Shown here one piece after another: positions 53,563 to 61,993 of a stretch of DNA of 64,000 nt. Under the pieces are notes generated by a model, which saw only the letters and a list, made by a program, of their open reading frames with translations, was not told where the DNA came from and did not search any database. The translations under genes and the position numbers were made by a program. The stretch comes from an uncultured Sediminibacterium sp. (GTDB lineage Bacteria > Bacteroidota > Bacteroidia > Chitinophagales > Chitinophagaceae): positions 38,919 to 102,918 of the forward strand of contig NZ_CAMLMJ010000014.1 in NCBI RefSeq assembly GCF_946481145.1, written 5' to 3'. Numbering within the stretch: position 1 is the first letter of the stretch; every line of letters begins with the position of its first letter.

Positions 53563-55065
53563 TTATATCAATTCATATTGTAACATCATGCCATCATCTT
53601 CATGTTCAAGATTATGGCAATGGAAAACAAATTTTCCTAAATTACTTTCGAACGGAATGATTATTTGAACCGTCTCCCCAGGCATTACCAGTACTGTGTC
53701 CTTCCAGCCGGTTTCAGATGCTATCAGACTCCCCCTGCCACCTGTTCTTTGAAGTACCTGGAAAAAAACTCCGTGTAAATGCATAGGATGAGGCTCATCT
53801 CCTTTACTATTATCGAAGACCCATATCTCATTCGTATTGGATTTAATGCTTTCATCAATGCGACTGCTATCAAAAAGCTTACTATTAATGCGATGACGCA
53901 TCCTCATACCATCATTCATAGGATATCCATGATGTTCCATCGGATTAGATATATCAAATGTTCTGCTCCTGACTGATGAAGAGGCTGGCAAACTATCGAT
54001 CATTGAAAGTTTTGTGGGTACAGTGAAAGAATCTGTGACAGTAGCAGTAACTTTAAACTTCATGATCTTAAATGACTGCTTCCCTTGCGCATCTCCAGCG
54101 TTAGCAAATTCTTTACTTAGTAAGAATAGCTCTGTACCGATAGACAAACCATTAAAACTTACTAAAACATCCAGCCTTTCGCCTGGAGCCAATAAAATCT
54201 CCTTTACTGTTACAGGATTTTTCAATAAACCACCATCATTACCAATAATTATCATATCGGCATTATTACTGAATGCGAGATTATACAAACGTGCGTTTGA
54301 GCCATTCAAAATACGAAGTCTGTAATAACGGGTTGATACTTCAGTATAAGGTGAATAAATACCGTTTACCAATACAGACTCACCCATATAGCCCGACATA
54401 ACTTCTTCTGCAGTAGGATTATATGTTATCCCCTGATTGGTTAATCGTTTATCTTGTATAACCAATGGAATCTCAAAACGACCCGATGGTAGATTTAAAG
54501 TTGTTTCTTCCAGATCATTAATAATAAACAAGCCTGCTAAGCCCTGAAATACCTGTTTACCTGTCTTAAAATGAGGGTGTGGATGATACCATGTCAATCC
54601 GGCTCTCTGATTCACAGTAAACTGATAGCGGAAAGTACCACCTGCATTTGCTAATTGATCTGGGTGTCCATCCATTAATGCAGGTACTTTTAAACCATGC
54701 CAGTGAATATTGGTATGTTCAGATAAATTATTCTGGAGCAAAATATTTACAACATCTCCCCTGTTTACCCTGAATGACGGACCAAGCATCCCATTAGGTT
54801 GATAGCCCAAGACAGGAATATTAGCCCCCCTAATATTTACAGTTGTAGTTTGTGCTGTGAGTGTCTGATTGGCACCAGACTGTAATGGGTTGGTAAGCAT
54901 TTGTGAAAAATCATTCTCAGTAACCATAACAGGTTTTGTCATTAGCCCGTTGTGATGTTCTTTTCTGCACCCTGAACCAGCCATAAAAAATCCAGCTAAA
55001 GATCCACTTGTTATTAGGCTACCGGTACTAATCCCAGACAGTTGTATGAATTTTCTTCTTTGCAT
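53563..55065 (-). CDS. Multicopper oxidase (CueO/CopA-like), probable Tat substrate
   Basis: This 500-residue protein begins MQRRKFIQLSGISTGSLITSG, a twin-arginine signal, and has a possible lipobox cysteine (GSGCRKE). Copper motifs are all present: TNIHWHGLKVPALMDGHPDQ, LTWYHPHPHFKTG, EPHPMHLHGVFFQ and FVFHCHNLEHEDDGMMLQYELI. A Met/His-rich loop (MEHHGYPMNDGMRMRHRI) is CueO-like. It would oxidise Cu(I) in the periplasm. Unlike the oxidase at 30199 it has no barrel extension. It lies between the TolC and adaptor genes with 9-10 bp gaps. Confidence 0.95.
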   Translation of the reverse strand: MQRRKFIQLSGISTGSLITSGSLAGFFMAGSGCRKEHHNGLMTKPVMVTENDFSQMLTNPLQSGANQTLTAQTTTVNIRGANIPVLGYQPNGMLGPSFRVNRGDVVNILLQNNLSEHTNIHWHGLKVPALMDGHPDQLANAGGTFRYQFTVNQRAGLTWYHPHPHFKTGKQVFQGLAGLFIINDLEETTLNLPSGRFEIPLVIQDKRLTNQGITYNPTAEEVMSGYMGESVLVNGIYSPYTEVSTRYYRLRILNGSNARLYNLAFSNNADMIIIGNDGGLLKNPVTVKEILLAPGERLDVLVSFNGLSIGTELFLLSKEFANAGDAQGKQSFKIMKFKVTATVTDSFTVPTKLSMIDSLPASSSVRSRTFDISNPMEHHGYPMNDGMRMRHRINSKLFDSSRIDESIKSNTNEIWVFDNSKGDEPHPMHLHGVFFQVLQRTGGRGSLIASETGWKDTVLVMPGETVQIIIPFESNLGKFVFHCHNLEHEDDGMMLQYELI

Positions 55066-55075
55066 TCAGATTGGT

Positions 55076-56329
55076 TTAGTTTTTTTCAATAATTCTTTCA
55101 ATTGTCACCTGAAGTTTCAATGCCTGACTTAGTAACTCTAATAATTCTAACTGTTTCATGTTTAGAATTTCCCATGCATCATATAACATGAATAACTCTT
55201 CTGTATTCTGCTCATAACCGAGTTGCATTGTCCTGTAATTATTACGCAATGCAGGGATTATCTGACTTTCAAAAAGTTTTAATTGCTTTTTCTTTAACCC
55301 CAGTTCGTTACGCATACCATAAGCCATCCCACTGTATTCATTCACCATCATTTCTTTCTGTGACTGAATGGCATTACTTTTCCATTTTAAGCTTTCAATA
55401 TTGGCTTTATTCATTTTAGAAGACCATTTAGCCATCGGAATACGAACCATCCCCATAATAGTATACTGTAATGGCTGTCCTCCAAATCCAATCATATTAT
55501 CATAACGAATACCAAATTGAGGTTTAAGGGCAGTACGCTCTGTTTCCTGTTTTAGAACAGTAAGATCAATCTCTCTATCCAATGATTTTAGGTCACTACG
55601 GTTAGTATAAAAAAGAGTGCTATCAAAAACAAGAGCTTCATAACTATTCAAGAAGTAAGTGGTATCAATATCGAAATCTGTCATGGCATTTCTACCCATA
55701 AGCGAATTGATGCGAATACGTTTTTCTTTAATGTCGCTTTCAAACATTAATTGCATATTTTTCACTTCTCCTAAAGCAGCTTTTGCTTTATAATAGGCAC
55801 TTATCTTTTCAAGACCGTTTTTATAACGTATTTCTGCATTTTTGATCATGAAGTCCAATATCTTTTCATTCTCTTCCAGGATCAATAATTTCTTTTTCAG
55901 GATAATCCAATCATAATAGAACTGTTTAGCATCATTCACTAATTCATTCAGTGTTGCATTCTTTTTTTCTTTCTCAACTGACGACATAGCTTTCATGTAC
56001 CTCTCATCTGCATCTAATTTTTTTCTATTCGGAAGCATTTGCTCACCAGAAATCATCACAGATCCCATACCAGGCATATCGCCCTCCCTATGCCAAAGTC
56101 GAACATCATATGGTGTCATAAATTGACCAATGCCAATTTGAGGAGGCATCCAGCTTCTTGCACCTTTTGCCGCTTCATCCATAGAACGGATTTCATGATC
56201 ATACATCTTCACTACAGGATGCTTTGTTTTAATGCTATCAATGATTGTATCCAGCTTCAGGATTTGCCCATTGCCATATACAAAACCTGTCAAACCAAAG
56301 AAGGTCAGTATTAATTTATTCTTTAACAT
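55076..56329 (-). CDS. TolC/CusC-family outer-membrane efflux channel
   Basis: This 417-residue protein has a signal peptide (NKLILTFFGLTGFVYGNGQ) and two OEP repeats: DTIIDSIKTKHPVVKMYDHEIRSMDEAAKGARSWMPPQIGIGQFMTPYD, a coiled-coil region with EKEKKNATLNELVNDAKQFYYDWIILKKKLLILEENEKIL, and a final LGYEQNTEELFMLYDAWEILNMKQLELLELL. A Met-containing segment (REGDMPGMGSVMISGEQMLP) may touch metal. Its start overlaps the end of the RND C-half by 14 bp, so the set is coupled. Confidence 0.93.
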   Translation of the reverse strand: MLKNKLILTFFGLTGFVYGNGQILKLDTIIDSIKTKHPVVKMYDHEIRSMDEAAKGARSWMPPQIGIGQFMTPYDVRLWHREGDMPGMGSVMISGEQMLPNRKKLDADERYMKAMSSVEKEKKNATLNELVNDAKQFYYDWIILKKKLLILEENEKILDFMIKNAEIRYKNGLEKISAYYKAKAALGEVKNMQLMFESDIKEKRIRINSLMGRNAMTDFDIDTTYFLNSYEALVFDSTLFYTNRSDLKSLDREIDLTVLKQETERTALKPQFGIRYDNMIGFGGQPLQYTIMGMVRIPMAKWSSKMNKANIESLKWKSNAIQSQKEMMVNEYSGMAYGMRNELGLKKKQLKLFESQIIPALRNNYRTMQLGYEQNTEELFMLYDAWEILNMKQLELLELLSQALKLQVTIERIIEKN

Positions 56330-58241
56330 CGATTAATTCAATTTTACCGTTACGTTTTAGTTCTCTTTCTTTAATCATTTCAAAAATGACAGGAGTAATG
56401 AGTAACACATAAATAGTGGATGAGATTGTACCACCAATCAATGGAATGGTGATGGGTCGCATAATATCACTACCAACTCCTGTCGCCCAAAGAATAGGGA
56501 TCAACCCAAATAGTCCAACTGAAACAGTCATGAGTTTAGGGCGCAACCTTTTGGCGGAACCTTCAATCACATAGTCTCGGATAATTGCGGGTGTTAATGT
56601 TGATTTAGAATTACCATGTTGAGCAACCATATTGTTCATGGCTTCATTTAGATAGATCGTCATTAACATAGCCGTTTCTATGGCCATTCCAAATAAAGCA
56701 ATAAAGCCCACAGCGACAGCTACAGACAGATTAATGCCATAAAAATAGACCATGAAAACACCGCCAATTAATGCAAATGGCACGGTTATCATGGTGATAA
56801 CAGCTTCTTTAAAAGAATGATATGTAAAATATAATACCATGAAAATGATAATGAGTACAATCGGCATGATCATTTTTAAAGTTTGATTAGCCCTGATTTG
56901 ATTTTCCCACTGCCCGCTCCATTCTAGAAAGTATCCTTTTGGAAGTTTAGTGATCATTCGATTCAATCGTTCTTGTGCCTCTTTTACTGTACTGCCTAAA
57001 TCTCTTTCTCTAACATTGAATAGTACTGTACCCCTAAGCATCGCATTTTCTGAATTAATCATCGGTGGGCCGTCACTTAGTTTAATGTCTGCAACAGCTT
57101 CTAATGGTATAGGACCAAAATCCATTGTCTGTACCTGAAGTCGCTTTAATGCTTGAATATTATTTCGAAAATCTTGCCCGTATCTGGCATTTACGGAAAA
57201 TCGCTGACGGCCTTCAATAGTGGTAGTAAGTTTCATACCTCCTAATGCACTCTCAATTACGGTATTGACATCATCAACACTCAGTCCATACCGACCGATT
57301 TCATCACGTTTAACTACAATATCAATGTATTTTCCGCCCGTAATAGGCTCCACATATAAATCCTTTACTCCATCAATTCCCTCCAACTGCCGTTTAATAG
57401 TTTGAGCAAATGCATAAATACTGTCCAGGTTTTGTCCATATACTTTTAACCCGACATCGGTTCTTATACCAGTTGAAAGCATGTTAATACGATTAATGAT
57501 GGGCTGTGTCCATCCATTTGTAACCCCAGGAATTTGCATTTTTGAATTGAGCTCATTTATAATATCATCTTTGGTTAGCCCTTCTCTCCATTCATTTTTA
57601 GGTTTAAGTAAAATGATGGTTTCAATCATGCTTATCGGAGAATTATCTGTTGCTGTATTGGCTCTTCCTGCTTTACCCAGAACATGTGAAACTTCGGGAA
57701 CAGAGCGAATCAGCTTATCCTGAACCTGCAATAATCGTTTTGCTTCAGAATTGGATACGTCTGGAAGAGTTACCGGCATAAATAACAATGATCCCTCATC
57801 CAATGGCGGCATAAATTCCGAACCAAGACGAGTCATCATGATTACTCCCATAGCTAATGCCAGAATATTAAGCCCTATAGTAGTTTTTCTCCATTTTAAA
57901 CACCATTTTAGAATGGGTGTATAAATTTTTTCCAGTGTTTTTGTTATTGGATTTGAATCTTCTGGTTTTAGTCGTCCTTTTAGAAAAAAGGAAATTAGAA
58001 CCGGAGTTAATGTTATAGCCAATACCGCATCAATTAGTAGGATAAAGGTCTTTGTCCATGCTAGGGGATGAAAAAGTTTTCCTTCCATACCTGTAAGCAG
58101 AAATACAGGAAGAAAAGAAGCGACTACGATAATGGTAGAATAAAATACGCCGGGACCAACTTGTTTTGAAGATCTTTCAATAATCTCATTTCTTTCCTCT
58201 ATTGTTAAGGGATCTTTATTTCTTTTGAACCACTTTGCCAT
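56316..58241 (-). CDS. CusA-type RND pump, C-terminal part (second half of a split pump)
   Basis: This 641-residue frame begins MAKWFKRNKDPLTIEERNEIIERSSKQVGPGVFYSTIIVVASFLPVFLLTGMEGKLFHPLAWTK, which is the segment before and through TM5 of a CusA pump. It continues through TM6, the second porter half (MTRLGSEFMPPLDEGSLLFMPV), TM7-TM12 and ends in the basic tail RELKRNGKIELIDVKE. Together with the 429-residue frame upstream it makes a full-length pump. The join lies in the cytoplasmic loop between TM4 and TM5. The two frames are offset by -1 with 2 nt between the TAA and this ATG. See the finding on the split pump. Confidence 0.92.
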   Translation of the reverse strand: MAKWFKRNKDPLTIEERNEIIERSSKQVGPGVFYSTIIVVASFLPVFLLTGMEGKLFHPLAWTKTFILLIDAVLAITLTPVLISFFLKGRLKPEDSNPITKTLEKIYTPILKWCLKWRKTTIGLNILALAMGVIMMTRLGSEFMPPLDEGSLLFMPVTLPDVSNSEAKRLLQVQDKLIRSVPEVSHVLGKAGRANTATDNSPISMIETIILLKPKNEWREGLTKDDIINELNSKMQIPGVTNGWTQPIINRINMLSTGIRTDVGLKVYGQNLDSIYAFAQTIKRQLEGIDGVKDLYVEPITGGKYIDIVVKRDEIGRYGLSVDDVNTVIESALGGMKLTTTIEGRQRFSVNARYGQDFRNNIQALKRLQVQTMDFGPIPLEAVADIKLSDGPPMINSENAMLRGTVLFNVRERDLGSTVKEAQERLNRMITKLPKGYFLEWSGQWENQIRANQTLKMIMPIVLIIIFMVLYFTYHSFKEAVITMITVPFALIGGVFMVYFYGINLSVAVAVGFIALFGMAIETAMLMTIYLNEAMNNMVAQHGNSKSTLTPAIIRDYVIEGSAKRLRPKLMTVSVGLFGLIPILWATGVGSDIMRPITIPLIGGTISSTIYVLLITPVIFEMIKERELKRNGKIELIDVKE

Positions 58242-58243
58242 AT

Positions 58244-59533
58244 TTACGATTTGTCGGATAATTTAATTTTTTTAGCCTGTGCCTCGCTAATATGTCTGTA
58301 CGCATTTTCCACCATTACAATGCCATCATCAACTACTACACCAATAGCAAGCGCGATTCCCGTCAATGACATAATATTGGATGAAATACCAAACATTTCA
58401 AGGAAAATAAACCCAGCTGCAACTGAAATAGGTAATTGAATCAGTATAATCACAGCACTGCGCCAATGGAATAGAAATATGAGCACTACCAATGAGACGA
58501 CAATCATTTCTTCAACTAATGTTCCTTTTACTGAATCAATAGCTTCTTGAATCAGTGTACTGCGGTCATATGAAGTTTGGAACGTTACACCTTCCGGTAA
58601 TCCCTTTTCAACCTCCTTCATCCGAGCTTTTATAGACTCAATGACCTTATTGGCATTTTCATTGTATCGCATTACCACTATACCACCTACCACTTCTCCT
58701 TTGCCGTCCATATCAAAAATTCCCAGACGCAAATCACCTCCCATTTGAACAGAACCAATGTCCTTAACTCTTACAGGTATACCATTGTAATTGGCAAGTG
58801 CAACATTTTCAATATCATTTTTATTCTTTATGTAGCCTAAGCCCCTGATAATGTAAGCCATATCCGCCATTTCAAATTTGCGTCCCCCTACATCATTATT
58901 ATTGGCTTTTACTTTATTCATCACATCCATCAACGAAATGTTGTAATACTGCAGCTTTATGGGATCAACTACTAATTGATATTGCTTTTCAAAACCACCA
59001 AAAGATGCGACTTCTGCCACACCGGGTACTGTTTGTAAAGCAAATTTGATGTACCAGTCTTGAAGTGCTCTTTGTTCTCCCAGATCCATCTTAGGAGCAT
59101 TAAGGTGATACCAGAAAATATGTCCCACGCCTGTTCCATCAGGACCCAGTGTAGGTGTTACATTTTGCGGCAGAAGACGTTGTGCAAAGTTGAGTCTTTC
59201 GAGTACACGGGTTCTCGCCCAGTATATATCAACATTGTCTTCGAAAATAACATATACAAAACTCATCCCAAACATGGATGAACCCCGAATATTCTTGATT
59301 TTGGGTATACCCTGCAAGTTGCTGACCAATGGATAGGTTACCTGGTCTTCTATAACCTGTGGACTGCGCCCCATCCATTCAGTAAATACGATCACCTGAT
59401 TTTCACTTAAATCTGGAATAGCATCAATCGGATTCTGTTTCACAGCGTAAATTCCATAAGCAAATAATCCTCCCGCTAATAGCAGAATAATCACCCGGTT
59501 ACGCAAAGCCAGTTCAATTAATTTTTGAACCAT
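58244..59533 (-). CDS. CusA-type RND pump, N-terminal part (first half of a split pump)
   Basis: This 429-residue frame has TM1 (LALRNRVIILLLAGGLFAYGIYAVKQNPIDAIPDLS), the first porter part (GTGVGHIFWYHLN, GVAEVASFGGFEKQYQLVVDP), and TM2-TM4 with the proton-relay segment GIALAIGVVVDDGIVMVENAYRHISE. It stops shortly after, at AKKIKLSDKS, where a full pump would continue. The C-terminal half follows 2 bp downstream. Either two polypeptides assemble into one pump, or a frameshift (real or sequencing error) has cut one gene. Metal is probably Cu(I)/Ag(I), given the oxidase and HMBD genes around it. Confidence 0.92.
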   Translation of the reverse strand: MVQKLIELALRNRVIILLLAGGLFAYGIYAVKQNPIDAIPDLSENQVIVFTEWMGRSPQVIEDQVTYPLVSNLQGIPKIKNIRGSSMFGMSFVYVIFEDNVDIYWARTRVLERLNFAQRLLPQNVTPTLGPDGTGVGHIFWYHLNAPKMDLGEQRALQDWYIKFALQTVPGVAEVASFGGFEKQYQLVVDPIKLQYYNISLMDVMNKVKANNNDVGGRKFEMADMAYIIRGLGYIKNKNDIENVALANYNGIPVRVKDIGSVQMGGDLRLGIFDMDGKGEVVGGIVVMRYNENANKVIESIKARMKEVEKGLPEGVTFQTSYDRSTLIQEAIDSVKGTLVEEMIVVSLVVLIFLFHWRSAVIILIQLPISVAAGFIFLEMFGISSNIMSLTGIALAIGVVVDDGIVMVENAYRHISEAQAKKIKLSDKS

Positions 59534-59568
59534 AATTTGATATTAATATTTGAAGCAATGTAGAAGCA

Positions 59569-60216
59569 TTAGTTTGACCTCTTTTTTAAATCCATGCCAC
59601 ATTTAGTGCATTTACCAGGTTTATTGCTGGTGACATCCGAATGCATGGGGCAAGAATATATTTTCATCACTTCCATTTTCATTTTCTCTTTTGGAGAAAG
59701 TGTCAATGAGGTTCCACATTTTGAACACTTACCTGGCTTGTCACTAGTTATGTCCGGGTGATTAAAACATGAATATGTTTGAACAGATTGCTCCTCTCCT
59801 TTTAAATCCATTCCGCATTTCGGGCACTTACCTGACTCATCACTTGCCACATCGGGGTGCATCGGACAGGTATAGGTTTTCATTACCTCCATTTTCATTT
59901 TTTCCTTGGGTGAAAGATTCATTTTAGAACCACATACAGAACATTTGCCGGGTTTATCTCTTGTAATAGCTGGGTGTGCAGGGCATTCATAAAGACCAAC
60001 TACCTCCATTTTCATTTTTTCTTTAGGAGTAAGGTTCCTACCACATTTAGGGCATTTTCCAGATTTGTCCATAATCACATCAGGATGCATTGGACATATA
60101 TAGGTTTTTTCAACAGCTTGTTTATTTTTGTTTTTTTGTATTGTTGAAACCTGAGCAAAGACTGAAAAAGATAAGATAGGCAGCACTGCCACCATTAGCA
60201 TTTTAATTGCTTTCAT
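59569..60216 (-). CDS. Exported protein with five tandem HMBDs
   Basis: This 215-residue protein has a signal peptide (KAIKMLMVAVLPILSFSVFAQ) followed by five HMBD repeats: YICPMHPDVIMDKSGKCPKCG, YECPAHPAITRDKPGKCSVCG, YTCPMHPDVASDESGKCPKCG, YSCFNHPDITSDKPGKCSKCG and YSCPMHSDVTSNKPGKCTKCG. Linkers of the form PKEKMKMEV recur four times and add Met and Lys. The protein is almost nothing but metal-binding modules, so a periplasmic copper/silver buffer or shuttle is likely. It is 36 bp upstream of the split RND pump gene. Confidence 0.93.
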   Translation of the reverse strand: MKAIKMLMVAVLPILSFSVFAQVSTIQKNKNKQAVEKTYICPMHPDVIMDKSGKCPKCGRNLTPKEKMKMEVVGLYECPAHPAITRDKPGKCSVCGSKMNLSPKEKMKMEVMKTYTCPMHPDVASDESGKCPKCGMDLKGEEQSVQTYSCFNHPDITSDKPGKCSKCGTSLTLSPKEKMKMEVMKIYSCPMHSDVTSNKPGKCTKCGMDLKKRSN

Positions 60217-60314
60217 TTTTTCATGATTTTATTGTTGCATAACATTATACGGCAAAAAGAAACGCCTATAGCCTGACAATTTTAGTTGTCTGGCACTGCT
60301 AAGTCAATATGAAA

Positions 60315-60713
60315 TTAAATGAGGATAGTTCTGTTAAGAAGGTATACTGCTGTCTTGCTACTTCGGGGTGGGGCATGACTTATTGGATACTCTTCAATTG
60401 AAGAGACATAGAAAATATCCGATAATGAAAAAAGGGATAGCGGTAAGTCAAGAATTGTGAGTGTAAAATTAATTGAGACTGATTCAGTAGCTTTTTGTTC
60501 TGAAACGTTCTTTATAAACTTGTTTTCATCTTTACAACAGCCATTATCTTTTGTATCGGATTCCTCCATCCCACAATTTTCGCATTTCGTAGAATCTCTA
60601 TACATTAAACCCCAGTCAGCAAGTTTACCCATACAATAATGCATGCGTATAGTAGCCCCTGAGGAAGTACTCAGAAATAAAATTGCTACTATAAATGTGA
60701 TAAACTTTTTCAT
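60315..60713 (-). CDS. HYC_CC_PP-family exported protein, heads the third Cus operon
   Basis: This 132-residue protein shows all three family motifs: H25-Y-C27 (IRMHYCMGKLADWGL), vicinal C59-C60 (DNGCCKDENKF), and PP at about 115-116 (ISHAPPRSSK). It also has CENCGMEE and a signal peptide (FITFIVAILFLSTSSGA). It is likely a periplasmic or membrane-anchored metal-binding protein. It is the first gene of the operon, matching the position of the related gene at 43428 in the second Cus operon. Confidence 0.88.
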   Translation of the reverse strand: MKKFITFIVAILFLSTSSGATIRMHYCMGKLADWGLMYRDSTKCENCGMEESDTKDNGCCKDENKFIKNVSEQKATESVSINFTLTILDLPLSLFSLSDIFYVSSIEEYPISHAPPRSSKTAVYLLNRTILI

Positions 60714-60726
60714 AAACTTGCCTAAA

Positions 60727-60734
60727 CAAATGTA
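60727..60734 (-). promoter_or_regulatory. Candidate -7 box TACATTTG before the third Cus operon
   Basis: TACATTTG on the minus strand matches TAnnTTTG and lies 13 nt before the ATG at 60713. No convincing -33 TTG at the usual distance was found. Confidence 0.35.
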
Positions 60735-60851
60735 TAGTTTCTTTTTACAAATGGAGTTTAAAATTTTAGTTCTATGCTTAGCAATTCATCAAACTATGAT
60801 TTAAATGAATATTTAATAGTTTAAAAATTAATTAATTGGCAATACATGGCT

Positions 60852-60983
60852 TCATTCACGGTTCTGAATTCTATAGAGCTTCTTTGTTTTACCCATCAAT
60901 CTAAGGCCAGGAATACTAAATTGAGTATAAGTTTTGTTTCTAACCCAAACGGTACAATCATTACACCAAAAATATGTTTTGAT
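60852..60983 (-). pseudogene. Possible remnant of a Cys-containing protein, no start codon
   Basis: Reading from just after an in-frame TAA, the frame gives KTYFWCNDCTVWVRNKTYTQ, then FSIPGLRLMGKTKKLYRIQ and NRE before a TGA. The CNDC pair with aromatic residues looks like the end of a zinc-ribbon protein or transposase. There is no start codon and only 42 residues, so a decayed gene is the best guess. Confidence 0.3.
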
Positions 60984-61088
60984 TTATTCTCAATTTGAAT
61001 AGTATGATACAAATCAAACTACTTATCATTTCGGCACGCTCTTAGAGATAAAGAAACGTAAATCTTTCACCCACCTTATGGATAGGAT

Positions 61089-61124
61089 AAAAAAGCTATA
61101 AAATATCAATTTTTTAGCTTTTTT
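61089..61124. terminator. A/T-rich hairpin terminator candidate
   Basis: AAAAAAGCTA (61089-61098) and TAGCTTTTTT (61115-61124) form a 10-bp stem with A and T runs on both sides. It lies 67 bp past the mini-HTH gene on the minus strand. Confidence 0.55.
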
Positions 61125-61190
61125 CTTTTCTTGGAAACGGCACCTTGCCCATCACCCTCATAAATTTGACTAGGGTGGTAAGTCGGAAAT

Positions 61191-61337
61191 TCACCTCCCT
61201 TTTTCAATACGTTTTAGCATATCTACTCGTACATCACATAAATGTGCAAACGTAGATAAGGACAACTCGTGTTCCTCCCTGTATTCTTTGATGACTAAAC
61301 CAACTTGCACATGATGATCATTGATAGCTTTATTCAT
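61191..61337 (-). CDS. Very small XRE-like helix-turn-helix protein
   Basis: From the ATG at 61337 the frame gives 48 residues: MNKAINDHHVQVGLVIKEYR, then EEHELSLSTFAHLCDVRVDM and LKRIEKGR. The part LSLSTFAHLCDVRVDMLKRIEKG is the XRE helix-turn-helix pattern ending in the conserved E-x-G. It is only the core of the domain, so it is either a minimal regulator or a truncated gene. Such small regulators are common at the ends of mobile elements. Confidence 0.6.
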   Translation of the reverse strand: MNKAINDHHVQVGLVIKEYREEHELSLSTFAHLCDVRVDMLKRIEKGR

Positions 61338-61406
61338 CCTGCCAAATTACATTGAACAAAAAAAGCTTTGGCATACGATTATACACCAGTCAGAAATAAA
61401 CGATTA

Positions 61407-61667
61407 TTACGAATGCGAAATATCCTGCCCCTGAAATTTCTTAGCAGTATCAATTCTTTTTTGAGTGATAGAAAATCGTATCGTGTCTGCATGAAAGATC
61501 CGTACTGCACCTTCCTCTTCCAATAGGCTAAGACAGAAATAGATGGCTGACCAGTCAATCGGTAAACGCAAAATCAATTCACGTGGAATAAATTGGTATA
61601 AACTAGGTTGAGTAGATCCCTTAGCCATCTGTGCAAGAGTCGACAATATCAATTCTTTCTGTTCCAT
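61407..61667 (-). CDS. Small hypothetical protein, winged-helix-like
   Basis: This 86-residue soluble protein reads LILSTLAQMAKGSTQPSLYQFIPRELILRLPIDWSAIYFCLSLLEEEGAVRIFHADTIRFSIT, the shape of a small winged helix (helices, then a beta wing). No family is recognised. It runs divergently from the plus-strand 82-residue gene. Confidence 0.55.
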   Translation of the reverse strand: MEQKELILSTLAQMAKGSTQPSLYQFIPRELILRLPIDWSAIYFCLSLLEEEGAVRIFHADTIRFSITQKRIDTAKKFQGQDISHS

Positions 61668-61744
61668 CTGCCGAAGATAAGGGTTGGAAAATCAAATGAT
61701 AAAATGACGGGGAAACCTTTTAAACATTCACATATTTTTACACC

Positions 61745-61993
61745 ATGCCGGAAAACTTTGAACTTCCTTTATGGTACAATGGAAAAAAAATCATGTTACC
61801 TGCTGAATTTCAGCCATGGGGATACACACACCGCATTACTGTCTATGTTGAGGACTTTCCATTTGTGTTTGAACTCGATGAAGAAAAAAATTATAGGACT
61901 ATCGTATTGGAACAGGATAGAAAAAAAGCGGAGAAAATAGACCAACAATTATTACAGGCTATTGCGGAAACCTTGCAGAAATTATTTTCCTAA
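61745..61993 (+). CDS. Small hypothetical protein
   Basis: This 82-residue protein begins MPENFELPLWYNGKKIMLPA, then EFQPWGYTHRITVYVEDFPFVFELDEEKNYRTIVLE. It has a compact beta-rich start and a helical end (DRKKAEKIDQQLLQAIAETLQKLF). I have seen similar short proteins in Bacteroidota mobile elements but know no function. Its stop overlaps by 4 bp the convergent zinc-ribbon gene's stop. Confidence 0.7.
   Translation: MPENFELPLWYNGKKIMLPAEFQPWGYTHRITVYVEDFPFVFELDEEKNYRTIVLEQDRKKAEKIDQQLLQAIAETLQKLFS

Larger units (their letters stand above)
60714..61190. other. Intergenic region with a promoter box, gene relic and terminator
   Basis: This gap separates the metal island from the mobile-element-like genes at the right. 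It holds a -7-like box, a start-less Cys-containing frame and an A/T-rich hairpin, each listed separately. Nothing else is recognised. Confidence 0.5.

Noticed and set aside
58247..58262. Programmed -1 frameshift joining the two RND halves
   Set aside because: The A-run would lead to an immediate stop in the -1 frame and no standard slippery heptamer is present in the short overlap, so I do not propose programmed shifting.
61608..61940. 110-codon plus-strand frame overlapping the 82-residue gene
   Set aside because: It uses another frame through the 61745 gene and through the start of the divergent 61407 gene, both of which have better protein character.
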